A stretch of 64,000 bases of DNA from Ophioderma brevispina (Eukaryota > Echinodermata > Ophiuroidea > Amphilepidida > Ophiodermatidae). The stretch lies in NCBI GenBank assembly GCA_023653785.1, contig JAMKCH010012373.1:1-64000 (forward strand), in the 5' to 3' direction. Positions 25,581-36,900 of this stretch are shown here, piece after piece. Numbering within the stretch: the first letter of the stretch is position 1; the number at the start of each line of letters is the position of its first letter. Position numbers and translations under genes: made by a program. A model generated the notes under the pieces. It had not been told where the DNA came from and made no database searches. It worked only from the letters and a program-made list of their open reading frames with translations.

Positions 25581-26276
25581 CCAGAGAGGCTGACTGATTT
25601 TAATTTTTAGCTTGCTATATGTCTGCTGGTTACCAATATTAATTCCTTTTTATTTCTACCTTTTGTTATTCTAACTCTTCATCTAACTGATGTCAGCTTT
25701 TCTAGTCATCGGTTGTGCTAGGGAGAGGTGGTGTGTTCTCTAGCTCACACCTTTTATTTGTGATATATTATTTTTTTCTGATGTTTTCCTTGAGAAAGCA
25801 TTTTTACGACCCTGAACCCTGGGTGGTCTTGTCTTTGTGTGTTTTAATACAATTTGGGATGTTTTAGTCAGGGTTGCCAACAAAGTGTTTTCTCCCCATA
25901 CGCAAGGTTTGAAGCTTCACAATTTTCCCTCTACGCTTACACGTTTAGTAGTAAAAATTGATTGTGTTATGGTTATATGTACCATTGTAATATAATTGGA
26001 CATTTTGAATTTGGTTCTGACCTTTTTTTTTTTCCTGGTATGAAGCATTAAATCTCAAAGGAATTTTGAGTTATGTGGGCTTGGGCTGTCTCACCCCTTT
26101 GGGTTAAGATGATGGACTTGTACAATGCTTCTTAACTTGGCTTCTGTCCCACTTTGAATTCACTGACTTAGGGCTGACTTTACCTGATACTAGGTTGATG
26201 ACTGACTTGACAAATGCTTCCATGACTTCATTGCTTGGCAATAACAAAGCACTAGTTGTACACTGTGCAAACCAGT

Positions 26277-26631
26277 TTAATTGGTGCAACGAGAGGATTT
26301 CAAATAACAGGTGTCCCGAAAAATGTAAAATTCAGATTTAGGCAAATGTGTAAAGCTTTGTATCAAAATAGATCACCATCTCTAAGGATTAAGCTGAGAA
26401 CTGTTGTCTTTGGTACAAAAATTGGAAATTTCCAATTTTGTATAGGAGCAAAGACGAAAATTCAGCTATGGTTTTCTATGTGAAAAAAAGCGTACAAAAA
26501 GTACCTTGTGTTTTCACTTTAAGACCTTTCTGTACAAAATACAAGGTAAGAAATCCTTGAATGTCTAATTATTGGAAATCACTGATATGACACCTAACAT
26601 GGTGTCAGAAAATCTCATCGTGCACCTTTAA
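26277..26631. mobile_element. TTAA-flanked MITE, GGTGCAACGAGAG family
   Basis: The left end TTAATTGGTGCAACGAGAGG and right end AATCTCATCGTGCACCTTTAA-type are inverted and bordered by TTAA. The interior shares CAATTTTGTATAGGAGCAAA and GTGTAAAGCTTTG with relatives at 14.6k and 59.6k. Confidence 0.75.
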
Positions 26632-26879
26632 ATACAACTCATAACCCAAAAATTCTTCATCTTCGTTTTCTCCTTTTTCTGATCTACTTGGCAGTATTCC
26701 CCAAATCTGTTATTATTCCAAGGAGTGGGTGCAACCCATGGTTTTAGTCTCAATTAAATAGTTTTATGTTTAATAGATGTATCTCATATTTATAGACAAA
26801 CAACAGAATACTCTTTGAAAATCAATTCGGATTACCGTCCGAAACATCCACAAGTAGGGTATAACAAAGCTTGTGCATA

Positions 26880-28170
26880 AAATTACTCAAAGCTTCAATA
26901 ATAATCAAACAACTGCGGGGTATTTTTGGACCTTCCAAGGTCACTTGACACCATAAATCATGACATACTCTAGCTAAACAAGGTATCACTAAACAAGGGC
27001 TTTTTCAGAGGTATGTCTGGGACTGGTTCAAAAATTACTTCAACAAACAAACGCAGTTTGTTGATTACAACAGTCACAAATCTACCACAAAATATATCGA
27101 AACTGGTATGCCCCAATGCCTATTTTAGGACCCGAGGGATTTAATCATTTACCCCCCTGTCATATTCCAAATGCTGCTCACGAATTGTCTTTATATTATA
27201 TGCAGATGATACCAGTGCAGTGCGTTTACATCACATCATGATATAAACAACTAAACCACAATTATGAATAATGGTATCAGAAAACTAAACATCTGGTTCA
27301 AGTCACATACATTTTCACTAAATCTTAAGAAAACTAACTACATCTTTTTGGCACTCACAATAAACAAACAAACCTAAATAACATTTGAATATCTTCCATC
27401 GATGATACTAAATAAATCAATTTATGCTTTTAAATTGGTTTAGGAGTCACTATTGACTAAACTTATCTGGAAAAATCACATTGAGCATTAAGGAAGAAAA
27501 GTTCTAGTAGTATTTGAATTTTTATATAAAGTAAAACATTTTCTACATGAAACTGCACTTCTTAGCCTCTATAACACACTGTTTCTCTCACCACATTACC
27601 ATATGGTCCTTCACTTCATGGGCAACGTGCATGCAATTCCGAAAGGAAAAACTTCATATTCTTAAAGCGTGCACTGAGAGCAGTGAGCAATTGTGATTAC
27701 AGAAGTGCATCAAATCCTTTATTTGGTTAATACAATTCACTACAAAATAATGGATTTTGTGTACTTAATATTGGTACATCATTTACAAAAGTAGCAATAC
27801 TCTGTTACCCCTCCACATTTGACAACATTTTGTAACCAAATGCTGAAACCACACTTAATCCTACCAGACATGCTTCAGACTTTCAAATGCCTAATATTAA
27901 ACTTGAATTTAGTGGTAAATATATATCGTACCTTGGCTTTAACAATGGAACACCATTCCACCTAATGTCAAAAACTCAAAAAATTTCATCTTTTAAACTT
28001 AATATAAAAAGTCACTTATATCAAACTATAAACCACATAGCAATAGAGTCGAGAACTTGGACAGGCCATATATGCTATGTCCATATCTTCCACATGACAC
28101 TTCATTTATATATACATTACATTATTGACTATGTATGGATATGTTATATTGATGTATGATTGTGGATTAG
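26880..28170 (+). pseudogene. Non-LTR retrotransposon reverse transcriptase remnant
   Basis: Plus-strand fragments of a reverse transcriptase. They include a DLSKAFDTINHDIL-like stretch at about 26930-26970 (broken by frameshift), ETGMPQ...LGP-type sequence at about 27095-27140, and the catalytic YADDT (TATGCAGATGATACC) at about 27196-27213. A C-terminal part reads PNIKLEFSGKYISYLG ... SFKLNIKSHLYQT at 27887-28159. Stops and indels are frequent. It sits in intron 8, opposite to the gene, and belongs to a CR1/Jockey-like group by motif style. Confidence 0.8.
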
Positions 28171-28344
28171 AAATAAATGTACGGTTATGTTGTTATGTCT
28201 GTACATAACCAACGGTTACATGTTTAGGTTTGCTTCAATAGAAAATTGTAGATGCAATATACCGTTCTGATGCTATCTGCTAGGAAAGCAAGGACAGCTT
28301 TACAACCTAACACCTATAAATAATATTCTATGCCTTTCTTACCA

Positions 28345-28500
28345 ACTCTGGCTTCATAGCTCAGTGGCCCAACTGAGCGTGGTGTAGTATAACATAGGTC
28401 GCCAGTTCGAATGAAGGTGTTTTCAAAACTAACGTGTGCTGGCGTCTCCAGGGAAAAAAGAGAACAAACAACATTTGTTTTGTTGCTTATTGTTTCCTCT
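28345..28500 (+). repeat. tRNA-like SINE head
   Basis: TAGCTCAGTGGCCCAACTGA (A box) and GCCAGTTCGAATGAAG (B box) are spaced as in a tRNA, followed by GGCGTCTCCAGGGAAAAAAG. It is directly adjacent to CCDC174 exon 8. No complete cloverleaf is evident. Confidence 0.6.
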
Positions 28501-28528
28501 GGGGAAAAACTCACTAGCCCTATCTTAC

Positions 28529-28622
28529 CTCATCCCTGAGCATTTGTAATGATTCCATCTGTTGTTGCATCTTTTGTCTCATCTTGAAAAATCAAAGTAG
28601 CCAATACCCATATCTCGCACCT
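28529..28622 (-). CDS. CCDC174: CCDC174 exon 8, start copied in the 77-bp array
   Basis: The acceptor is GTTTGTTGTTTCAG and the donor GTAAGA. The start phase gives GAG with exon 7, then VRDMGIGYFDFS, matching human ARQLGVGYFAFA. After one missing base near TCAAGATGAGA the reading continues RQKMQQQMESLQMLRDE, matching human KELRNKQMKTLEMLREQ. The observed 94 nt becomes 95, with end phase 0. The first 37 nt of this exon, together with about 40 nt of upstream intron, form the unit of the tandem array at 28581-29802. The real acceptor is therefore the last of about 16 nearly identical acceptors. Confidence 0.9.
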
Positions 28623-29802
28623 CTGAAACAACAAACGTACACAATGATTATCAAAGTAGCCAATACCCACAACCATATCTCGGCACCTCTGACCCAAACA
28701 AACATACACAATGATTATCATTATGAACAAGGAAAAAATCAAAGTAGCCATATTCGAAAAATCAAAGCTAGCCAAGACCCATATCTCGCCCACCTCTGAA
28801 ACAACAACGTACACAATGATTATCAATGAACATGGAAAAATCAAAGTAGCCAATACCCATATCTCGAACTCTGAAACAAACGTACACAATGAGTATCAAT
28901 GAACATTCGAAAAATCAAAGTCAGCCCAAGACCCATATCTTGACACATCTGATGAAACAATGATTATCAAAGTAGCCAATAACCATATCTCGCACATCTT
29001 GAACAAAAAACATACACAATGATTATCAACTGAAAGGAAAATCAAAGTAGCCAATACACAGATCTCGCACCTCTGAAACAACAAACGTAACAATGATTTT
29101 CAATGAACATAGAAAGAATCAGAGTAGCACAATACACCCATATCTCGCACCTCTGAAACAACAAACGTACACAATGATTATCAATGAACATGGAAAAATC
29201 AAAGTAGCCAATACCCATATCTCGCACCTCTGAAACAACAAACGTACACAATGATTATCAATGAACATGGAAAAATCAAAGTAGCCAATACCCATATCTC
29301 GCACCTCTGAAACAACAAACGTACACAATGATTATCAATGAACATGGAAAAATCAAAGTAGCCAATACCCATATCTCGCACCTCTGAAACAACAAACGTA
29401 CACAATGATTATCAATGAACATGGAAAAATCAAAGTAGCCAATACCCATATCTCGCACCTCTGAAACAACAAACGTACACAATGATTATCAATGAACATG
29501 GAAAAATCAAAGTAGCCAATACCCATATCTCGCACCTCTGAAACAACAAACGTACACAATGATTATCAATGAACATGGAAAAATCAAAGTAGCCAATACC
29601 CATATCTCGCACCTCTGAAACAACAAACGTACACAATGATTATCAATGAACATGGAAAAATCACAGTAGCCAATACCCATATCTCTCACCTCTGAAACAA
29701 CAAACGTACACAATGATTATCAATGAACATGGAAAAATCAAAGTAGCCAATACCCATATCTCGCACCTCTGAAACAACAAACGTACACAATGATTATCAA
29801 TG
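28581..29802 (-). repeat. 77-bp array of 3' splice site plus exon 8 start
   Basis: About 16 tandem copies counting exon 8 itself. Units from about 29120 to 29802 are 77 bp and nearly identical; those nearer the exon are more diverged and vary in length. On the minus strand each unit carries GTACGTTTGTTGTTTCAG, then AGGTGCGAGATATGGGTATT and GGCTACTTTGATTTTTC. That is the pyrimidine tract and acceptor AG of intron 7 with the first 37 nt of exon 8. About 40 nt of intron completes the unit. Using an acceptor n units upstream would add 77n nt, which shifts frame or reaches a TGA by the third unit. Confidence 0.94.
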
Positions 29803-30179
29803 AACCTATGCACTACCAATGTAAAAATTTAATTTTTTTGGTTTGCAATCTGTACCTTGCTCTCACAAAAACAACTTTGTAGTGGAAGCTGTTAATATGG
29901 CTCAACTCAAAAGATGCAAGTATGTGGAGATCACAACAACTTTCGAAAAAGCTGCTTGAAAGATTGCTATGCTGTGTACTAAAGTTTTTACAAAATTATG
30001 AATCATTGTCTACATTCTAAGAAGATAGAGACCCTGCTGATATTGCAGTCACAGTCCTGCTGCTACTTTTACATTTTGTAAATTGGGGTCAGAGGGATAT
30101 AAAACCTACAGTCAACTCAACTGTAAGGGTTGTTATGATGTTTAATGTTGTTGTAGACGAAAAATGGAAAATTTGGACT

Positions 30180-30680
30180 AATTAAAGGGATTAGCAGCGA
30201 TTTGCTAATCCGAAACATCGAAAAATCATCAAAATTTGATATTTTTGTTACTGGCATGGATATGCGAACATAACCTGGCAAGTGGTTTGGCTTATCCCTG
30301 ATTAAGTCAAGGCAGTACTTTTCATCTGATTCTGTAATTTCTATGACATCGTAGCAAATTCCGACTTGAGATCAAAACAGCCTTTCCCGATGAATATCAC
30401 AGATTTTCAGCATGATATTGTGCACCATGAATCAATACAGTTTGACCTCAACATAAACTCTGATCTTTGTTTTTTGTACTGGTGTAAACCACATCAGCTG
30501 TTCATTGCAGATTTTGAGATGCCGTCGCTGTATGTCTATTTGCGGGAGACGGTACGACAAATTTCCTTCCTCAAATACTTCATTTTTTCACTCGTTGGTG
30601 GTTTGTTCAGCAGTTTATATGGAATTGTACCACATTCCCTGATTATAAGTTAAAAAATGCATGTCCCACATTTTTTTCTA
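30180..30680 (+). repeat. Dispersed repeat arm A (AAAGGGATTAGCAGCGAT)
   Basis: Begins AAAGGGATTAGCAGCGATTT and continues to about 30660. The part 30361-30660 is the reverse complement of 33630-33930. The part 30180-30340 recurs inverted at 48440-48615. A 95-codon open frame inside is shared, diverged, by the other arm, so it may derive from an element protein. No family recognised. Confidence 0.65.
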
Positions 30681-31004
30681 TTCCTCGCATGGTCATCGTG
30701 GCTAATCTTTTAAAGTCGTTTGAAGTGGCATTATATTACACCTGCTCACACCGGTCGCATTTAGTAACACATTTTATGGTACAATTTAGCTCAAATCTGA
30801 AAGTAAGTAGACCATAACTTAAAGGTGGGTGCTCCATAATCCAACTTTCAATGATGTTTTCCTCTCCTCAATGGAATTTGGAAGTAGAAGCAAAAATGTG
30901 CAATCAAGTGTAGTGACAGTGTTTGTTAATAAATGTGGCATACAACATTTGGAGACGTTTTTGTTCATACATCGAAGGAAACATTCCTAGGCCCTAAAAT
31001 TTCA

Positions 31005-31475
31005 CTGGGTATGAAATTTCTTTGGATACCAAAATCTCAATTATGATGGAGTAAAGTGGGGGGACGAGGTTGTTGATTGGGTCACACAACTTTGAAGGAT
31101 GCTACAAGATCATCTCAAACAACGTATTTTCTATTTCCTCCAAACATTTCACATAGCATTTATCTACTCTTCTCAGAAATGTGTTTGTGGGAATATTTGC
31201 AAACCTACAAAAGGGACAACTCTAAAACTTTTCACTGGGTAATGAGAAAAAGGAAAAGGGTAAGGATACCAAAATCTGAATTTTGATGGAGTAAAGTGGG
31301 GGGACGAGGTTGTCGATCAGGTCACACGACTTTGAAGGATGCTACAAGATCATCCAAAACCATGTATTTTCTATTTCCTCCTTAAATTTCACATAGCATT
31401 TATCTACTCTTCTCAGAATCGTGTTTGTGGGAATATTTGCAAACCTACAAAGACACAACTCTAACTTTTCACTCT
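31005..31475. repeat. Tandem duplication, 240-bp period
   Basis: GATGGAGTAAAGTGGGGGGA occurs at 31045 and 31285, and the following 200 bp match closely (GATGCTACAAGATCATC, TTCACATAGCATTTATCTAC, GGGAATATTTGCAAACC). It lies in intron 7, about 100 bp from exon 7. Confidence 0.85.
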
Positions 31476-31587
31476 TACAAATTTATGTTAGAATTACCAA
31501 CGGCTTTGTGTAAGAACCCAAGTCAACCTCATAAAGACTATGGCTGAATATACAGTGTTATAAATTTTGTTCTTTCCAAGGACTTAC

Positions 31588-31748
31588 CATCAAATTTAAC
31601 ATTTTGATAATGCACTGGTCCCGGTCCTCTCTTTGCTGCCTCCTCTTCCTCTGCTTCCCATTTCTTCCTCAACATCTCACGATACATGTCCTCTGACAGC
31701 AAATCAGGTAAACTCTCTGTTCCTAGTTTTTCCTTCTTTTCTTCTTCT
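31588..31748 (-). CDS. CCDC174: CCDC174 exon 7
   Basis: The 161-nt exon lies between acceptor TTTATTTCAG and consensus donor GTAAGT at 31587, with no frame errors. It reads EEEKKEKLGTESLPDLLSED then MYREMLRKKWEAEEEEAAKR and GPGPVHYQNVKFD. Human has [35 protein letters not shown]. The helical, charge-rich LRKKWEAEEEE segment is the middle of the family domain. It enters in phase 2 and leaves in phase 1, matching both neighbours. Confidence 0.95.
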
Positions 31749-32742
31749 CTGAAATAAAGACGAAACATTCGACCTGTGAGCCATTAAAGGTGTATTTCAT
31801 GATTTCATGATTTCAGCAATTATGTTTATCCAGTGATACTAGATATACTTGAGATGAGAAACGCGTATTCTCAAAATTTGAGGCTATCCCGATCTTGCGG
31901 TGTGTGTTATGAGCAATAATCGTTTCCCAAGAGGAAACCATGCTTGGATTTTATGTGCGTGCACGACAGAAATGACTAAGTAATCGTCTTATTACATTAA
32001 GACGGCGAATTTCGGCTTATTCATTTCAGGTGTCATCTAATACATTGGAAAGCATTCCAAATATGCAAAAACCCTGGGTTCAAAAAAAATTGAGGGTGCT
32101 TCTCTCTGGAAATGTCCTGATGTCTCTTTAAGTTGACTTCATTTTATGTTTGTAGCCACACAAAAATTACCTATGCATGTCTAATTGTCTAATAGCCCTA
32201 ACACTGCAGGTTGTATATTGTGAGGACTTACCACTGATCACAATATACCACAACTTTCATCATACTTGCACTTGAAAGATTACTAAATTTTCAATGTTGT
32301 TTTGACTTGTAGTACAACCAAAGGTCTACCATTTTGGAACATTAACTATCAGTCGCTTACACAGAAGAAAACAAGTTTTACATTTATGGAATTCAGAGAT
32401 GTACTAAATGGTAGAAATATTTACTAGAGTAGAGCTTAATGGCCATGTAGTATTTTTTTAAGTTATTGTTTACAAAGCTTTGCATTGGTACAAGAATTTT
32501 TCTCAAAAGGTGCAGCCCTACAGGAAATTCCAAGGGGCCAAAACACATAGCTTCAATATAACACAATAAATAAAAGTCATGTTCAATAACCTCATTCTTA
32601 CCCATCACACACTATGAATCCACATCTATTGCAAGATAATCTTGCCTAAAACTTTTCAAAATGATATCTTTGAATACATTATTTCATTTCTCCACATAAA
32701 TCGCCCACCCAGAGCAAAAAATTAGTACACAAATATTTGTTC

Positions 32743-33406
32743 ACGGCCAATTTCTTCATGGTACCACACAGCTACCACCGAGTAGACATGGATTACCTAC
32801 CCACTAGACGTACACTCGCCGGCCAAGTTTGCATGTATTTTACCGCATAGACGGAGAGTGTGTACACAGTGGCTGTCTCCCCCGTCATGGAGTAGCTACG
32901 TGGTTACACCGGCTCTCAGCGCGCGCAGTATTTCTCATGGCCAAGTTTGTTTTTTAGATATTTTTGGCATATATTTGCATTTTTTATTACACGTGCGGGG
33001 ATATGGGGGTTTTTGATGATGCCCGATTTGAATTTTGTAATGATTTTCCTAAAAAAAACATTAAAAAATGCTAAACAGAGAACAAGTGTATAGCGCCCTC
33101 ATTTCACGAAATTTTCATTCCACTCTCAAAATGGTGTTGTGGTAACAGTGGAGTAGCTATGTGGTAGCTGCATGTCTACCCCGGTAGTTTCTACACCACA
33201 TCCACCTTCTCTCCACCTAGTGGGCAACTACAGGGTAGCTACAGCAGAGTAGCCACACCATTGTATACCTAATAACTGTGTACTTTGTAAGCCCTATCTT
33301 GCAGCTACTGCCTCGCAATTAGCCCAGTGTGTACTGTGCAGTAGCTGCCGCTGTAGACATGGTGTAGCTGCCGTATAGGCTACCATGTGAGTAAGAAAAT
33401 GGCCGT
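32743..33406. mobile_element. TIR element rich in GTAGCTAC
   Basis: The left end CACGGCCAATTTCTTCATGG is inverted against CATGTGAGTAAGAAAATGGC. Between them GTAGCTAC and TAGACATGG phrases recur on both strands, so the whole can fold. Non-coding. Confidence 0.6.
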
Positions 33407-33584
33407 GTAGCTAGTACACATTACATTGAGCTAAGTTATTGATGCGTGTGTAAATTGTACACACATAAATTTTTCACTCACTTTTTTAAAGTGGTATGGT
33501 ATGAGGATTTTCAAAAACAAAAAAAGTAAATGTTGCAAGGCTGAGTTTAATAGCCGACATTGACCAATCACAAAGTATCTTGGA

Positions 33585-33950
33585 ATTTAAAGGATTAGCA
33601 GCGATATTGCGAGAAAATTAAAAATGTGGAAATGCATTGTTTTAACTTATAAATCAGGGATAAGTGTGTACAATTCCATATAACTGCTTAAATGTAGAAA
33701 CAAACCACCAAATAGTGAAAAAAATGAAGTATTTGAGGAAATTTGTCATACCGTCTCCCCCAAATAGACATACAGCGATGACATCTCAAAATCTACAATA
33801 AACAGCTGATTGTGGTTTACACAAGCACAGAATAAACAAAGATCAATAATGTGTGTGTTTGAGGTCAAACTGCATTGATCATGGTGCACAATATCACGAT
33901 TAAAATCTGGGTTATCTAACCTCGCTAAAGACCGGAGTGGGCATTGAGGC
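33585..33950 (-). repeat. Dispersed repeat arm B, inverted
   Basis: Starts AAAGGATTAGCAGCGATATT, then carries the reverse complement of 30361-30660 (for example CTTATAAATCAGGGATAAG and CAAATAGACATACAGCGATG). The two arms lie 3 kb apart in opposite orientation. Confidence 0.65.
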
Positions 33951-36900
33951 ATGTTCAGCCATCTGAGAAGGTCATTTAATGCATATTGTTAAATTGAGAA
34001 ACAGGAATGGGTGAAGACCTCATCCAAGTCCGTAAACCCTGGTTGCGCACAAATAATGGAATCCAAACAAAACGGCACACTGGCCTAAATTCGGGTGAAG
34101 ACCTCGAATACGGTTAAATACCAATTTATATCTGTGGAAGCACTATGATAAGTAGCAAAAATTGTGCGTGGGTACTGGACCTTACTTCCGATGAAAATCA
34201 GTGAAGACAAATTCAAACATTAACATCTATTTAGCCAATACATTAATTACAGCCAAAGATATCCCCGATGACTATCAGTGGGATTATATAACATACGACA
34301 ACCGAGGAAGCTCAGTATTGATATACATGTAGGCTTGTAACAACCTTTATATGTTTTAATGAGCAATGATTAAATCGTTAACTAGAAAGATATGCAATAT
34401 ACTTCTCCTGAGAGAACTAACTCTTGATATCAGTATAACATTTTTATATCATTATCATGCCTTTAAAATGATTTAAATCAACGATTATAAATATTATTAC
34501 TTTGTTATGCTATAGATATAACAACGTTGATATAACCCGAGGAAACAATCAGTAGTCTTTGGCGCAAAGATTAGCAATGTATTATCGCCCGAGGGAACTC
34601 CCGTAGAATTAATTATTGAAATTAATGATAATATCCAGAGAAAGAAATGAATCCATGCTTGAAAGTCGAATACAAATATTATATATCCAAAAGCATGCTA
34701 CCACAGTAGTTTTTGACAACAAAGCAAAAAATATAGCCCATTGAAGCACGTAGTATTAATATGGTTTAGAAATTTTAGGGAAATATGGAGAAATTATAGT
34801 TAAACCAAAAATATGGACAACCCCCCAAATCTAGAATTAAAACCCCACAGGAATAGGGAAACACCTCACCAAGAATAAGAATTGTTATGGGTTGTTTTAC
34901 AATCAGGGTACCTCTTGGTTCAACACTACAATGTGACCCTTAAAAAACAATTGTCTGCTATGTTTCATATAATGAGTGCTTTATTGACACTTAAAGGACC
35001 ACCAAAAGCACTACCAACAGCTGCCGCAAAGAAACCTTTTGAAAGGCTTGATGATAACAAAAAATACGTAATATGGATGGAAAATTGACTAAAATCCACC
35101 GTCTCATGTATTAAGGCTAATATTTGAGCAGATTCAGCACTGGCTCATAAAGAACATTTGGGCCCAACATTCAGGACTCAAAAATAAACATTTGGAACAA
35201 GGTAATTAATATCCAGGAAAAGTTTAAAAGAATGTGAACCTTTGGTAACATGTGTGTCAATTTGAAATTTAGTCGGTAAATTCCGTCAAAAATGTGCTCT
35301 CCATATTTAGGCTATTAAGTTTACAACTAAATTGACAGATATTGATTTGTGATATTTGCTCTAAAAACTCTAGTTTATGTTCTACACATTTGTAGGTCAC
35401 CTTGGTGGCTACCCATTACATTTTCCTGTATCACATGATCAAATGTTACAAGCGGTGTCGGCAAATCTGTTCTTTCCGAAAACAGGACGTTTCACTTACC
35501 ATAAAAATTGTTCCTGTGATTGACATTGAAATGAAAACCTCACACCTCCACAATTTGGAAACATACTCTTTGAATGACCTTAATTCAAAAACATTAATAC
35601 TGAAAATAATGAAAGCACTTCGTTTTTTCACCCCAAGGTAGGAAATGAAGGAAATGTTCCGTCAAAATCGTGTCCTCTCCGAAAAATGTAACATTTTCAT
35701 CAATCGTAAAAATTGTTCACGGAGATATGACGCCTCAAAATTTGGAATTATACCGCTTGACTGCCTACAATGCAAAACCATCAATATGAAAATAATCAGA
35801 TGAGACTTCATTTTTCACCCAAAGAGACAGGCGAGGTACCCTGATTGTAAAACAACCCTTATTTTACCAACCTAAAAACTCATTTCTTTGTACTATTAAA
35901 ATGGTGTAAATGCCATGAGAAACATTATTACACACCAAAAGCTGACATAAATGGATGGAAAATAAACCAAAATAATACTGTAAAAAAAACTGACGACATA
36001 AAATAAAATTAAGGGTGAGGAGGGGGGTTAAAAACGAAAGAGGGGTATGAGGAGAAAGACGCAAGGTCAGGAAATTAAAAGAAGGAAAGTAGAAAAAAAA
36101 CCAGGGAAAGGACTCTTCTCGAATAGAACAGAAGAAGCCAGCCACTCAAGTGGCTATCTGATTGGCTGATGGCAAACATAGCAACAACCGCCTAACCAAG
36201 ACGACAGAGCACACCTTTGGATGGCAACCCTGTCGATCTCGAAGATGAGCTTAGATAAGGGTGAGATACCCTGTTTAAGACTCACTCGTGATCATAAACG
36301 TAATGTCTCACCTCGCTAAAGAAGAGACAGAAAGAAGAAACAAACGGTAGTGGCACATATAATTTGTTCAGGCATTGTTTAGCCATCTGAGAGAAGGTCA
36401 TTAATGCATATTGTGAAATGACAAACAGGAATGGGTGAAGACCTCACCATGCAAGTCCGCTAAACCCTTGCTGCGCCAAATCATGGAATCAAAAACAAAA
36501 CGGCACACTGGCCTAAAGTCGGGGTGAAGGACGAGAATACGGTTAAAACCAATTTATATCGTGGAAGCACTATTGATAAGTAGCAAAAATTGTGTGTGGG
36601 TACTGGACCTTACTTTATGATGAAAATCATGTTGAGACAAATTCAAACCCATGAACGTCAATTGACCAATACATTAATTACAGCCAAAGATATCCCCGAT
36701 GATGACTTCAGTGGGGAATTATATAACATACGACAACTGAGGAGGAAGCTCAGTATTGATATACATGTAGGCTTGTAACAACCTTTATGTTTGGAGCAAT
36801 TGATTAAATCGGTTTAACCTAGATAAGATATGCAATAGACTTCTCGGAGAGAACTAACGCTTGATAGTTTTCCAGTTATAACATGTGCGATCATGATCAT

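Noticed and set aside
28896..29713. A ladder of identical 68-codon minus-strand frames spaced 77 bp
   Set aside because: They are the 77-bp splice-acceptor array read through three units; each is the same repeat, not a gene family.
28581..29802. Regular 77-bp direct repeats considered as a CRISPR array
   Set aside because: Units are contiguous with no unique spacers, the genome is a eukaryote, and the unit is an exon-intron junction.
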